Made by a program: the position numbers and the translations under genes | The notes under the pieces: generated by a model | Told to the model about the DNA's origin: nothing | Databases searched by the model: none | The model's input: the letters and a program-made list of their open reading frames with translations, nothing else | Shown: positions 7,580-15,492 of the stretch, piece after piece | Layout: the number at the start of each line of letters is the position of its first letter | How positions within the stretch are numbered: the first letter of the stretch is position 1 | Assembly: GCA_003252195.1 (NCBI GenBank) | Contig: QKFK01000035.1 | Span: 1 to 26,673 of the forward strand | Length of the DNA stretch: 26,673 nucleotides | DNA from: Rhodospirillales bacterium | Lineage (GTDB): Bacteria > Pseudomonadota > Alphaproteobacteria > QKFK01 > SZUA-500 | Direction of reading: 5' to 3'

Positions 7580-8165
7580 AGCAGGCTTCTATCAATAATT
7601 TAAATGCATTTGCACGATGCGACATAGATTGCTTAACTGACAAATCAAGTTCAGCAAAAGTTTTATCATGCCCCACAGGAACAAAAAACGGATCATAACC
7701 AAAGCCTTTTTCTCCACGAGGAGGCCATGAAATATTACCTTGAACTTGTCCCTCGAATTCTTCGGTATGACCATCAGGCCATGCCAAAACCAAAGCACAA
7801 GCAAAATGAGCCGATTTATCTTCCTTGTCATTAAGCATATCATTAATTTTGCCCATTGCCATGACAAAATCTTTGCTCTCACCTGCCCAACGAGCAGAAT
7901 AAACACCAGGCTCACCATTTAAGGCATGAACAGCCAAACCAGAATCATCGGCCAATGCTGGTAAATTTGCAGCCTGAGCTGAGGCTAGCGCTTTAATGGT
8001 GGCATTTTCTATAAAAGTAACGCCTGTTTCTTCTGGCTCTGGCAAGTTAAGCTCACCAGCACTAATCACCTGCACATTAAAAGGAGCTAGCAAGTCAGCA
8101 ATTTCTTTTAACTTGCCCTTATTGTGGGTTGCTATAACTAATTTATCACCAGTAAATTTGCGCAT
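7566..8165 (-). CDS. rdgB: RdgB, dITP/XTP pyrophosphatase
   Basis: This house-cleaning NTPase hydrolyses non-canonical purine triphosphates (dITP, XTP) to monophosphates, preventing their incorporation into DNA and RNA. The family motifs are all present: the N-terminal ATHNKGKLKEI substrate loop, TFIENATIKA, LADDSGL with the catalytic Asp pair, GVYSARWAG, GEKGFGYDPFF and the C-terminal SHRANAF. The length of 199 residues is typical. AGAGGAAAG lies upstream of the ATG. It starts 12 bases after rph stops and overlaps hemW by 14 bases, so it is the middle gene of a three-gene operon. Confidence 0.96.
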   Translation of the reverse strand: MRKFTGDKLVIATHNKGKLKEIADLLAPFNVQVISAGELNLPEPEETGVTFIENATIKALASAQAANLPALADDSGLAVHALNGEPGVYSARWAGESKDFVMAMGKINDMLNDKEDKSAHFACALVLAWPDGHTEEFEGQVQGNISWPPRGEKGFGYDPFFVPVGHDKTFAELDLSVKQSMSHRANAFKLLIEACFGKE

Positions 8166-8177
8166 TACACTTTCCTC

Positions 8178-8894
8178 TTATTTAATGCCTAAAGCTTCTT
8201 TTTGTAACTCTGTTATTTCTTTAATTCCTTTGCGGGCCAAAGATAACAAGTTCATAAATTCAGCTTCTTCAAAAGGTTTGTCTTCAGCTGTTCCTTGGAT
8301 TTCTACAATTCCGCCTTTTCCTGTAAGTACAAAGTTTGTATCGGCCTGAGCGTTAGAATCTTCAATATAATCCACATCTAGAACGCCTTCGCCTTGATAA
8401 ATTCCGCAAGAAATAGCCGCTACGGTATCAATGATCGGAATTTCTTTAATCACGCCTTTTGCTTGCAACCCTTGAAGTGCTTGATACATAGCAACAAAGC
8501 CCCCTGAAACAGATGCTGTTCTTGTGCCGCCATCTGCTTGAATCACATCGCAGTCAATTTTAATTGAAACCTCACCTAAAGCTTCTAAATCAACTACCGC
8601 TCTTAAAGCTCTTCCTACAAGTCTTTGAATTTCTTGGGTTCTGCCGCTTTGACCACCTTTAGCCTCGCGGTTCATTCTGCTACCCGTAGAACGTGGCAAC
8701 ATTCCATATTCTGCTGTAACCCAACCTTTATTTCCGCCTCTGAGCCATGATGGTACTTTTTCTTCAACTGACGCTGTGCAAATAACATGAGTATCACCAA
8801 ATTTAACCAAACAAGAGCCCTCTGCATGTTTGTTTACAGAAGTCTCAAAACTAATTTTTCTTAATTCATTATTTGCTCTATTTGATGGACGCAT
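8178..8894 (-). CDS. rph: RNase PH (tRNA 3'-end phosphorolytic exoribonuclease)
   Basis: RNase PH trims tRNA precursors at the 3' end using phosphate and works as a hexameric ring. The sequence opens with RPSNRANNELR, followed by GDTHVICTASVEEKVPSWLRG, EYGMLPRST (phosphate and RNA contacts), GRTQEIQRLVGRALRAVVD and DCDVIQADGGTRTASVSG. All of these are hallmarks of the family. The length of 238 residues is standard. AAGGGAAA precedes the start. It is the first gene of the rph-rdgB-hemW group and is divergent from grpE, which lies 185 bases away. In many alphaproteobacteria hrcA sits between rph and grpE; it is absent here. Confidence 0.97.
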   Translation of the reverse strand: MRPSNRANNELRKISFETSVNKHAEGSCLVKFGDTHVICTASVEEKVPSWLRGGNKGWVTAEYGMLPRSTGSRMNREAKGGQSGRTQEIQRLVGRALRAVVDLEALGEVSIKIDCDVIQADGGTRTASVSGGFVAMYQALQGLQAKGVIKEIPIIDTVAAISCGIYQGEGVLDVDYIEDSNAQADTNFVLTGKGGIVEIQGTAEDKPFEEAEFMNLLSLARKGIKEITELQKEALGIK

Positions 8895-9009
8895 CTTATT
8901 TCCCTTTTTATGTGATATTTATATTAATATCTTTATAAACTTTTTTTTGATTGTTTCAACTCCGCTTTCTTGACTAAGCACAATTATCTAACTATATCGC
9001 CTCTAAGAC

Positions 9010-9037
9010 TTGAAAAAAAATCTGGGTAAGATATAAA
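9010..9037 (+). promoter_or_regulatory. Candidate grpE promoter
   Basis: TTGAAA (9010-9015) and TATAAA (9032-9037) are spaced by 16 bases and lie about 43 bases before the grpE start. The -35 element extends to CTTGAAA, which also resembles the heat-shock sigma-32 consensus, but the -10 region does not match CCCCAT well. I see no CIRCE inverted repeat in the region. Confidence 0.4.
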
Positions 9038-9079
9038 TACGATACCTAAATTACATTGTTTCTAAGGAAAAGGCAGAAA

Positions 9080-9733
9080 ATGAGCAAAAAACACGCAAAT
9101 GAGCAACTTCAAGAAGAATTAAACGAAGTAATTGAAGAAAGCGAAATTAGTGATGAAACCACAGAAGCTGAGGCTGAAGTTAGCGATTCTGAAAAGGAAA
9201 AGAACGAAATTGCAGAGGTTGTAGCTAAACTAAACCAAGAATGCCAAGAGTATAAAGACAAATATGTCAGAGCTCATGCTGAGATGGAAAATTTGCGTCG
9301 CAGAACACAAACAGAGCTAGAAAAATCTGCAAAATACGCAGTAAGCGACTTTGCCAAAAATATGTTATCTATTGCCGATAATTTGTCTCGTGCAATGTCT
9401 GTAATAACAGATGATCACAAGCAAGATACTGGCATTAAAACCTTCTATGAAGGCATTGAGATGACCCAAAAAGAGCTCTTGAATGTGTTTGATAGATATG
9501 GCGTAACTCCAATTGAGGCTCTAAACCAACCTTTTAACCCTAATTTGCACCAAGCAGTTCAAGAAATTGACGATCCATCAAAACCTACTGGCACCGTAGT
9601 GCAAGAGTTCCAAACTGGTTACATGATTAGCGATAGAGTATTGCGTCCTTCAATGGTTGTTACCTCAAAAGGTGGCCCAAAATCTGATGACTTTGGCAAA
9701 CCAAATGGTTGCAAAATCGACACATCTGCTTAA
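9080..9733 (+). CDS. grpE: GrpE, nucleotide exchange factor of DnaK
   Basis: GrpE releases ADP from DnaK in the Hsp70 cycle. The product is 217 residues with a highly acidic, helical N-terminus (about 5-45), a coiled coil over about 45-95 with the signature YKDKYVRAHAEMENLRRRTQ, and a C-terminal beta domain with GVTPIEALNQPFNPNLHQAVQ and GYMISDRVLRPSMVVTSKG. I chose the ATG at 9080, which has AAGGAAAAGG upstream, over the TTG at 9056, which would only add nine non-conserved residues. It is monocistronic as far as visible: a strong terminator follows at once. Confidence 0.96.
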   Translation: MSKKHANEQLQEELNEVIEESEISDETTEAEAEVSDSEKEKNEIAEVVAKLNQECQEYKDKYVRAHAEMENLRRRTQTELEKSAKYAVSDFAKNMLSIADNLSRAMSVITDDHKQDTGIKTFYEGIEMTQKELLNVFDRYGVTPIEALNQPFNPNLHQAVQEIDDPSKPTGTVVQEFQTGYMISDRVLRPSMVVTSKGGPKSDDFGKPNGCKIDTSA

Positions 9734-9758
9734 AAAGTATAAAAGCTGATTTATAATA

Positions 9759-9784
9759 AAAAGGGGGACATAAATCCCCCTTTT
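9759..9784. terminator. Bidirectional intrinsic terminator between grpE and the methyltransferase gene
   Basis: AAAAGGGGGA and TCCCCCTTTT form a perfect ten-base stem around a CATAAA loop. It lies 26 bases after grpE and 8 bases after the minus-strand methyltransferase stop, so it can serve both. Confidence 0.92.
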
Positions 9785-9791
9785 CCTTTGT

Positions 9792-10541
9792 TTATATTTT
9801 TTGTAAAATTAAGAACATATAGCCATAATAAGCATTATTCTCTCTAAAGAACTTTGCTTCTTTACGGTTAATTCTTGCCCTTTCTAACAATCCAGCAGAA
9901 GAATTTTTATCAGCTTCAATAGATTCAATTACTTTCTCCATTGGGCCAAAATAACTTTCTTCCCACATCTCTGGAGTAACGGCTTCTGCATGTAAAAAAC
10001 GATATCCCAATCCTTCGGCTATTTTCAAAGCATCGGGCACTGTTTTAATATTGCTATCCCATTCTTTCCATTGTGCAATTACGTTATCTGGAGTGTCTTT
10101 TTGAAACAAAAAGCAATCAGAAAACCCTAAAACTCCTCCCTTTTTTAAAATTGAGGAAAAATATTTTAGTGCATTCTCAAGACCAACTGTAAATAACGCT
10201 CCTTCAGACCATATAATGTCTAAAGAATTTTCTGCAATTTTAGTATCTGTCATACTTGCAACCACAGGCGTAATAAGATGGTCTAACTTTCTTTCTGATG
10301 CTTTGCGCATAAGCTCATCTAAAAAGGGCTTATGAACATCAACAGCTGTTACAGATATTGCTTTTTCTGCCAACACTAATGTTGCAGCCCCACTTCCGCT
10401 ACCCATATCCGCGCCTATAGGATTGGGAGGCAATAAGTGAAAAAATTTCTGTAATAAGTTATTAGTTAGTTTGATTGAGCCAGGTCCTTGCCTAGGCATT
10501 TTTTCAAAAAAAGTGAAAAGATCATGTAGGATATTATCCAT
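9792..10541 (-). CDS. Class I SAM-dependent methyltransferase, substrate unknown
   Basis: The 249-residue protein has a Rossmann-like methyltransferase core. Motif I is GADMGSGSGA at about residues 43-52, motif II ends in AVDVH with Asp68 as the likely ribose-binding acid, and the motif IV region reads LDIIWSEGALFTVG. A post-core segment GGVLGFSDCFLF follows. The overall pattern resembles the small-molecule/UbiE-like type (Methyltransf_11 or 25), but nothing identifies the acceptor. AAGGAAC precedes the start. It is preceded on the minus strand by the antiporter gene across a 202-base gap, so co-transcription is possible but not evident. Confidence 0.85.
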   Translation of the reverse strand: MDNILHDLFTFFEKMPRQGPGSIKLTNNLLQKFFHLLPPNPIGADMGSGSGAATLVLAEKAISVTAVDVHKPFLDELMRKASERKLDHLITPVVASMTDTKIAENSLDIIWSEGALFTVGLENALKYFSSILKKGGVLGFSDCFLFQKDTPDNVIAQWKEWDSNIKTVPDALKIAEGLGYRFLHAEAVTPEMWEESYFGPMEKVIESIEADKNSSAGLLERARINRKEAKFFRENNAYYGYMFLILQKI

Positions 10542-10610
10542 TGTCTTGTTCCTTATAAATATGTAAAAAGTCTGATAAAAACCATCGCAAGCGCGTTAGC
10601 TTCTTACGTT

Positions 10611-10645
10611 GGCTAAAAGGCTAAAAGAGAAAAACTCTTAAAGCC
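10611..10645 (-). other. Repeat and imperfect hairpin between antiporter and methyltransferase genes
   Basis: GGCTAAAA occurs twice in tandem (10611-10618, 10619-10626). The second copy is the arm of an imperfect hairpin, GGCTAAAAGAG (10619-10629) with CTCTTAAAGCC (10635-10645), 9 of 11 pairs. Read on the minus strand it is followed by only four T's. It could be a weak terminator of the antiporter gene. The rest of this 202-base gap shows no gene. Confidence 0.25.
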
Positions 10646-10743
10646 ACAATATCAGGCTTCCTTAAGGAACATCCAATCTCCATTAAAATACCTAATAATT
10701 CTAGCGCAAAACAATGCATCTCTCAATAAAAATCAGAATATTC

Positions 10744-12669
10744 TTATCTTCCGAACCATTTTTCTATTTCTCTAAGTTCTTTTTGAGGGCCTGCTACCGT
10801 TATTAAATCACCTGGTCTAATACGGTAATAGTTATGTATGTCAATTGAACGACCATTTCTTTTTACGCTCATAAACAACACATCTTTAGAAAAACGCAAG
10901 CTTCTAAGTGGCATTCCTTCTAGGCTTTTATTCTTTATTTCTATCTCTAAAAGATCATGGTCGTCTGCATAATCAAACAGCAAAGAAACCGCCGAAGGTG
11001 AGCGAACATAGTGATCCATCAAACTAGCAACCGCTGTGTTTGGAAAAACCACATAAGTTTCTAAATCTATAAATTTCTGCCTATTAACCAAGTCATTTAA
11101 CTTAGTAACCAAATGCACATCAGGAAAATTATCATAACATAATTGGGCGATTTTAAGATTATCCTCGTCAGTCTTAAGCATAATAACAGCCCCTGCTTCT
11201 TTTACTTTTAGCTCATTTAACACATCTAGATTAATCTCATCTATCTTTTGTGTTTCAATTTCCAAGTCCTCTGGCTTATTGATTTTATCTTCTTTAATAT
11301 AAACAAGCTTTACCCTCCAACCATGCTGATAAAGTTGACGAGCCAAAACATATGACACGCCACCAGCACCAAAAATTATGGCAGAATGCTCAATATCTAC
11401 GTCTGATTTTTTAGCTTTTTTGCGAGCTTCTTTTAATATGAACAAAGCCCAACGCATTAATGGAGGACCAATTATTTGATTCACCACAATGACAGATATC
11501 AAAAATGTTGCAAAGAAGCCTCCCCACTCTGGAAAAGAGCTAGCAACTTGTTTTGCTAAACCAAGACCAACCCCAGCTTGTGTTATATAAGCCATCCAGC
11601 CGACTAAATTTTGTTTTTTATCTTCACCAGCCAAAGTTCCGCCAATATAGCCACCTATAAACATACTCAACGTTCTTAAAAGAACCATCGCGATAGTTAA
11701 AGGCCAAACAAGCGCGATAACATGCAGTGACAAAGAAGCCCCTGTTAGTGTAAAGAACGCCACATAAACAGGAACTTCTGCCCTATGCATCGCCTTCATA
11801 AAAACATCTCGCCCTGATGAATAATTAGCCACATAACAACCAGCAACCATACAAATTAACAATGGCTCTAAAATAACCACATGATGCCACACAAGATGAG
11901 AATATTCTTTTAATAATTCTGAGGCAAAAAATACAAAATATCCAATAAGCAGAACAAATAATGTTTTAGTGTATGAAGTTGCATTGATTGCCATAAATGA
12001 GCTTATAAACACTCCTAACAACCAACCAAGGCCTGCCGAAACAATAATTTCTCCAACAATAAACATCATTGAGAATATGCTAAATTTCTCTCCCGAGAAC
12101 ACCACATCTGCATATGAAAAACTCATTGAGAACAGCAAGATTACAAGAACATCAATTATAACGGTGACAGTTAAAACCGTCTGCGAAAAAGATCCTTTAG
12201 CCTTAAGCTCTTTAATAATTGCAATAGCCGAAGATGGTGACCGAGCTATCATAATTGAGCCACACAAAAGCGCTAAAGCAACCATTCTTCCTGCGCTGAA
12301 ATTACTGATATTATCCATATATGGAGCCATCAAATAAAAGCCAACTCCACAAAAAACAAATGTACTAACCAAAAAGGCACGTAAAACTAATTTTATTTTT
12401 GAGTATCTTTGCTTTAGTTGTTCTACAACAACTTCTGCCCCAGCAGCAAAGGCAATAAAGGCTAGAGACGCTTGATCAATAAACTTTAAATGTAACACAA
12501 AATCTTTTTCTATTAGCCCCAAAACCTCTGGACCAGAAACTATTCCGCAAAGCAGAAAGCCTGTTATCAAAGGCATATTAATTTTTGCTATTGATTTGCC
12601 AAATTGCCTAGATGCGACACATATAATGAAAAAACTAAATAGACTGATAATTAAAGCTGATGAACTCAA
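10744..12669 (-). CDS. CPA2-family cation/proton antiporter with C-terminal RCK (TrkA-N/TrkA-C) domains
   Basis: This is an inner-membrane monovalent cation/H+ antiporter of the KefB/YbaL type. About twelve hydrophobic segments span residues 1-410. They are followed by an RCK Rossmann domain starting at IIFGAGGVSYVLARQL and a TrkA-C-like domain near the C-terminus (LEGMPLRSLRF...RPGDLITVAGP). The RCK glycine motif is GAGGVS rather than GxGxxG, and the acidic residue that usually ends the second strand is not obvious, so nucleotide binding may differ from KefC. The frame is open to an ATG at 12729, but no ribosome binding site lies there. I prefer TTG at 12669, which has GGGAGAAG upstream and starts at SSSALIISLF, giving 641 residues. 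No KefG/KefF-like ancillary gene is adjacent. It is divergent from the DUF2336 gene. Confidence 0.88.
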   Translation of the reverse strand: MSSSALIISLFSFFIICVASRQFGKSIAKINMPLITGFLLCGIVSGPEVLGLIEKDFVLHLKFIDQASLAFIAFAAGAEVVVEQLKQRYSKIKLVLRAFLVSTFVFCGVGFYLMAPYMDNISNFSAGRMVALALLCGSIMIARSPSSAIAIIKELKAKGSFSQTVLTVTVIIDVLVILLFSMSFSYADVVFSGEKFSIFSMMFIVGEIIVSAGLGWLLGVFISSFMAINATSYTKTLFVLLIGYFVFFASELLKEYSHLVWHHVVILEPLLICMVAGCYVANYSSGRDVFMKAMHRAEVPVYVAFFTLTGASLSLHVIALVWPLTIAMVLLRTLSMFIGGYIGGTLAGEDKKQNLVGWMAYITQAGVGLGLAKQVASSFPEWGGFFATFLISVIVVNQIIGPPLMRWALFILKEARKKAKKSDVDIEHSAIIFGAGGVSYVLARQLYQHGWRVKLVYIKEDKINKPEDLEIETQKIDEINLDVLNELKVKEAGAVIMLKTDEDNLKIAQLCYDNFPDVHLVTKLNDLVNRQKFIDLETYVVFPNTAVASLMDHYVRSPSAVSLLFDYADDHDLLEIEIKNKSLEGMPLRSLRFSKDVLFMSVKRNGRSIDIHNYYRIRPGDLITVAGPQKELREIEKWFGR

Positions 12670-12824
12670 ACAAACTTCTCCCAACAAACAAAACCCCAAA
12701 CAACGCCATTCTACACGCTCGAAAGACATTTAACAAGCCAAGGGTTTTAATATTAGTCTTTCACTATGTTTGATTGTGAATTTTTTGTAACAATACGATA
12801 ATCGTTTAGTTTTTTTTTATATAT

Positions 12825-12853
12825 TTGCTATTATCTTAAGTACAAATTATACT
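12825..12853 (+). promoter_or_regulatory. Candidate promoter of the DUF2336-phosphatase-kinase operon
   Basis: TTGCTA (12825-12830) and TATACT (12848-12853) are spaced by 17 bases and lie about 50 bases before the DUF2336 start. An 11-base palindrome ACGATAATCGT (12795-12805) just upstream could be an operator for this gene or for the divergent antiporter. Confidence 0.4.
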
Positions 12854-12902
12854 TGTTGAACTTATATATAACTTATCACCAATTGAAAAAGGATTATACG
12901 GC

Positions 12903-14018
12903 ATGGCAGGTGGCAGCATTCTTTCTAAAGCAGATGTAGAAGCATTGCTCAATAACCCTTCTGGAGAATCCAGAACGGTTACCGCACAAAAACTGGCTAT
13001 GGAATTCAATTCTTCTGACCTCTCAAATGAAGAACGTATTTTAGCTGAAGATATTTTCCGCATTATGATTAAAGATGCAGAAATAAGAGTGAGACAAGCT
13101 TTAGCCGATAATTTGAAAGAAAATCTAGACCTTCCACGTGATGTTGCAAAGTCTTTAGCCAATGACGTTGATAGTGTGTCTTTGCCAATCATTCAGTTTT
13201 CTGAAGTTTTAACCGATGAAGATTTGATTGAAATTGTTAACATGCAAGACGAAGAAAAGCAAAAGGCGGTTGCTTCTCGTAGAGTTGTTGACGAAAAAGT
13301 TTCAAGCGCATTAGTAGCTAAGGGAAGCGAAGATGCTGTTGCTACATTAGTGTCAAATGAAGGAGCTAAAATCTCCGATGAGTCTTTTGAAACAGTCGTT
13401 GAAAGATTTGGAGAAAGCCCTAAAGTTCAAAAACCATTAGTTTATCGCTCTGCAATCCCTGTAACTGTTGCTGAAAAATTGGTATATAGAGTTTCTGAAG
13501 AATTGCAAAAACGTTTGGTTACCCACCACGAGTTACCACCAGATGTTGCAACAGATTTAATCATGCAATCTCGTGAGAAAGCAACTATCTCAATTTCTAA
13601 ATCTGGATCTCAGCAAGATATTCGTGATTTGGTTGCTCAATTGTATAAGAATGACCGTTTAACTCCCTCTATCATATTTAGAGCTGTTTGCATGGGAGAC
13701 ATTCCTTTTGTAGAATATGCTTTTTCAATATCTGCTGGTATTCCAGTAGAAAACACCAGAGTGTTAATTCATGATGCTGGTAAGTTAGGTTTCCAAAGCC
13801 TTTATAAAAAAGCACGTCAGCCAGATGCAATGTTTAACGCATTTAAAGCTGCTATTGATGTTTATAAAGAAACTGAAAAAGAGCATTTAGAAGATAATCC
13901 TGAGAAGTTCTCTCGCAGAATGATTGAACGTATTTTAACCTTCTGTGATAAATCTGGCATTTTCGTTGAAACTGATGATTTAGATTATCTAATTTCTAAA
14001 ATCAGCACACGTCACTAG
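12903..14018 (+). CDS. DUF2336 protein (alphaproteobacterial, helical repeat type)
   Basis: The 371-residue product matches DUF2336, a family of unknown function found mainly in Alphaproteobacteria. The characteristic block runs from DAEIRVRQALADNLKE (about 58-73) through LPRDVAKSLANDVDSVSLPI to FSEVLTDEDLIEIV (about 99-112). The first half consists of short paired helices resembling HEAT repeats. There is no signal peptide or membrane segment. AAAGGA precedes the ATG. It is the first gene of a compact plus-strand operon: the phosphatase gene starts eight bases after its stop. Function is unknown; linkage to a phosphatase and a kinase suggests, without proof, a role in protein modification. 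Confidence 0.88.
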   Translation: MAGGSILSKADVEALLNNPSGESRTVTAQKLAMEFNSSDLSNEERILAEDIFRIMIKDAEIRVRQALADNLKENLDLPRDVAKSLANDVDSVSLPIIQFSEVLTDEDLIEIVNMQDEEKQKAVASRRVVDEKVSSALVAKGSEDAVATLVSNEGAKISDESFETVVERFGESPKVQKPLVYRSAIPVTVAEKLVYRVSEELQKRLVTHHELPPDVATDLIMQSREKATISISKSGSQQDIRDLVAQLYKNDRLTPSIIFRAVCMGDIPFVEYAFSISAGIPVENTRVLIHDAGKLGFQSLYKKARQPDAMFNAFKAAIDVYKETEKEHLEDNPEKFSRRMIERILTFCDKSGIFVETDDLDYLISKISTRH

Positions 14019-14026
14019 GATAAAAA

Positions 14027-14536
14027 ATGACATTTAGAGCAGAAGATAAATACAAAGTTTTATTTGTCTGCACTGGAAATATATGCCGCTCACCCACCGC
14101 AGAAGGCATATTCAGAAAAATTGTCCGAGATAACGATCTAGAAAATAGAATTCATATTGATTCAGCTGGTATTAGCGCCTTTCATCAAGGAGAACCTCCT
14201 GACACAAGAGCAATTCGTTATGCTCAAGAACAAGGTGTGGACATTAGCGAACAAACCTCTAGACCAATATATCAAAGTGATTTTAGTGACTTTGATTTAA
14301 TTATTGCTATGGATCATACACATGAACATAACTTATATGGCAAACGCCCCAGCGGTGCATCTTTTCAGAAAGCAGAAATAGCTCGTATGTTAAGTTTTTC
14401 TCCCGAGTTAGGCGTAGATGTTCCCGACCCATATTATGGTGGAGCACGAGGCTTTGCCGATGTTTTTAATATGCTTGAGATAAGTTGCGCAAAGCTACTT
14501 GATTATATAAAAGAGAAAATAAATGCAGATAACTAA
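14027..14536 (+). CDS. Low-molecular-weight protein-tyrosine-phosphatase family protein
   Basis: The P-loop FVCTGNICRSP at residues 13-23 supplies the catalytic Cys15 and Arg21 (C-x5-R-S). The general acid is Asp134 in DPYYGG, and DHTHEHNL is also typical. The length of 169 residues is normal. LMW-PTPs either dephosphorylate phosphotyrosine or, as shown for the human LMPTP-A isoform, act as ribulosamine-5-phosphatases in deglycation. Its 3' end overlaps the start of a fructosamine-kinase-type gene by 14 bases, which favours the second role here, though this is inference. AGGA (14017-14020), partly inside the upstream stop codon, serves as ribosome binding site, so it is coupled to the DUF2336 gene. 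I see no exopolysaccharide genes nearby, which would be the usual partners of a tyrosine-kinase-linked LMW-PTP. Confidence 0.93.
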   Translation: MTFRAEDKYKVLFVCTGNICRSPTAEGIFRKIVRDNDLENRIHIDSAGISAFHQGEPPDTRAIRYAQEQGVDISEQTSRPIYQSDFSDFDLIIAMDHTHEHNLYGKRPSGASFQKAEIARMLSFSPELGVDVPDPYYGGARGFADVFNMLEISCAKLLDYIKEKINADN

Positions 14537-15401
14537 GAACCCTCTATCTCAACAAATCTCTGGAAAGATAGAAAAAGCCCTTAATTCGAAAATAGTTTCT
14601 GCGACCTCATTAGGAGGAGGCTCTTTTGCAAAAGTAATGAGAGTTGGCTTATCTGATGGACAGACTATTGTTGCTAAAATTGCTATAGGTGATAACGGCA
14701 AAAAGCTCTCTATTGAAGGATATATGCTTGAATATCTTTTAAAAAACACATCTCTACCAACTTCTAAAGTATATTACTATGATGACGAATTATTGCTTGT
14801 AGAATATGTTGAAGTTAATGGAAACTCTTCAAGCTATGCCCAAAGCTCAGCTGCTGAATATTTAGCAACATTGCATAACATAACAGATAAATATTATGGC
14901 TTTGAGAAAGACACGTTAATAGGAGGCATTGTTCAAACAAACTCCCAAAGAGCTAGCTGGTTAGACTTTTTTACAAATAACCGCTTATTAGACATGGCTG
15001 AGAAAGCTCATAATATTGGCAATCTACCCGCAAGTGTTATGCATCATTTAGACACTTTTATAGCAAGATTACCAGCTTATATAGATGAGCCCAAACAACC
15101 GTCATTAATACATGGAGATATTTGGACAGGAAACGTGCTTTACAGAGACGGTAAAGTTGTCGCCTTTATTGACCCAGCATTGTATTTTGCAGATAGCGAG
15201 ATGGAGCTAACTTTTTCAACTGTTTATAATTCTTTTGGTAAAGATTTTTTCAACAAATATAATGAAATCAGACCTCTAAGTGCTGAGTTCTTTGAAGTTA
15301 AGCGTGATATATATAATTTATATTCATTATTAGTGCACAATTGTTTATTTGGGCAATCTTACGCTTTTGCCATAGATGCAACATTATCCAAATTTATTTA
15401 A
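14523..15401 (+). CDS. Fructosamine/ketosamine-3-kinase family protein (protein deglycation kinase)
   Basis: Members phosphorylate fructosamines, or in bacteria ribulosamines and erythrulosamines, on glycated lysines, so that the sugar is released spontaneously. Visible landmarks: a glycine-rich loop GGGSFAKV (31-38) without the redox-sensitive cysteine known in some relatives, Lys52 in IVAKIA, HNITDKYYGFEKDTLIGG with the family Gly, QTNSQRASWLDFF, the catalytic loop HGDIWTGN with Asp199 and Asn204, IDPALYFADSEMEL with Asp217, and a C-terminal YNLYSLLVHNCLFG. At 292 residues it is full length. It overlaps the phosphatase gene by 14 bases, so the two are translationally coupled. It is the last gene of the operon. 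Confidence 0.92.
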   Translation: MQITKNPLSQQISGKIEKALNSKIVSATSLGGGSFAKVMRVGLSDGQTIVAKIAIGDNGKKLSIEGYMLEYLLKNTSLPTSKVYYYDDELLLVEYVEVNGNSSSYAQSSAAEYLATLHNITDKYYGFEKDTLIGGIVQTNSQRASWLDFFTNNRLLDMAEKAHNIGNLPASVMHHLDTFIARLPAYIDEPKQPSLIHGDIWTGNVLYRDGKVVAFIDPALYFADSEMELTFSTVYNSFGKDFFNKYNEIRPLSAEFFEVKRDIYNLYSLLVHNCLFGQSYAFAIDATLSKFI

Positions 15402-15434
15402 GCTTATATAACAACAGCAACATAAGAAATTCCC

Positions 15435-15460
15435 ATTAAGGCTTAAAATAGTCCCTTAAT
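15435..15460. other. Short inverted repeat between the ketosamine kinase gene and thpR
   Basis: ATTAAGG (15435-15441) and CCTTAAT (15454-15460) flank a 12-base loop. The two genes converge here, so it could be a weak terminator, but there is no T-tract directly after either arm. Confidence 0.25.
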
Positions 15461-15492
15461 ACAGACTAATATACGCACTAACAGATTATTTT

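Noticed and set aside
7592..7918. A 108-residue minus-strand frame inside rdgB
   Set aside because: It overlaps conserved RdgB coding sequence in another frame and has no family features.
9056..9079. Upstream TTG start for grpE
   Set aside because: It adds residues not found in GrpE, and the ATG at 9080 has a better ribosome binding site.
12670..12729. Upstream ATG start for the antiporter
   Set aside because: No ribosome binding site is present, and the extra residues precede the first membrane helix. It cannot be excluded.
14027..15401. Tyrosine-kinase-linked exopolysaccharide role for the phosphatase
   Set aside because: No capsule, Wzz or BY-kinase gene is nearby; the neighbouring ketosamine kinase gene points to deglycation instead.
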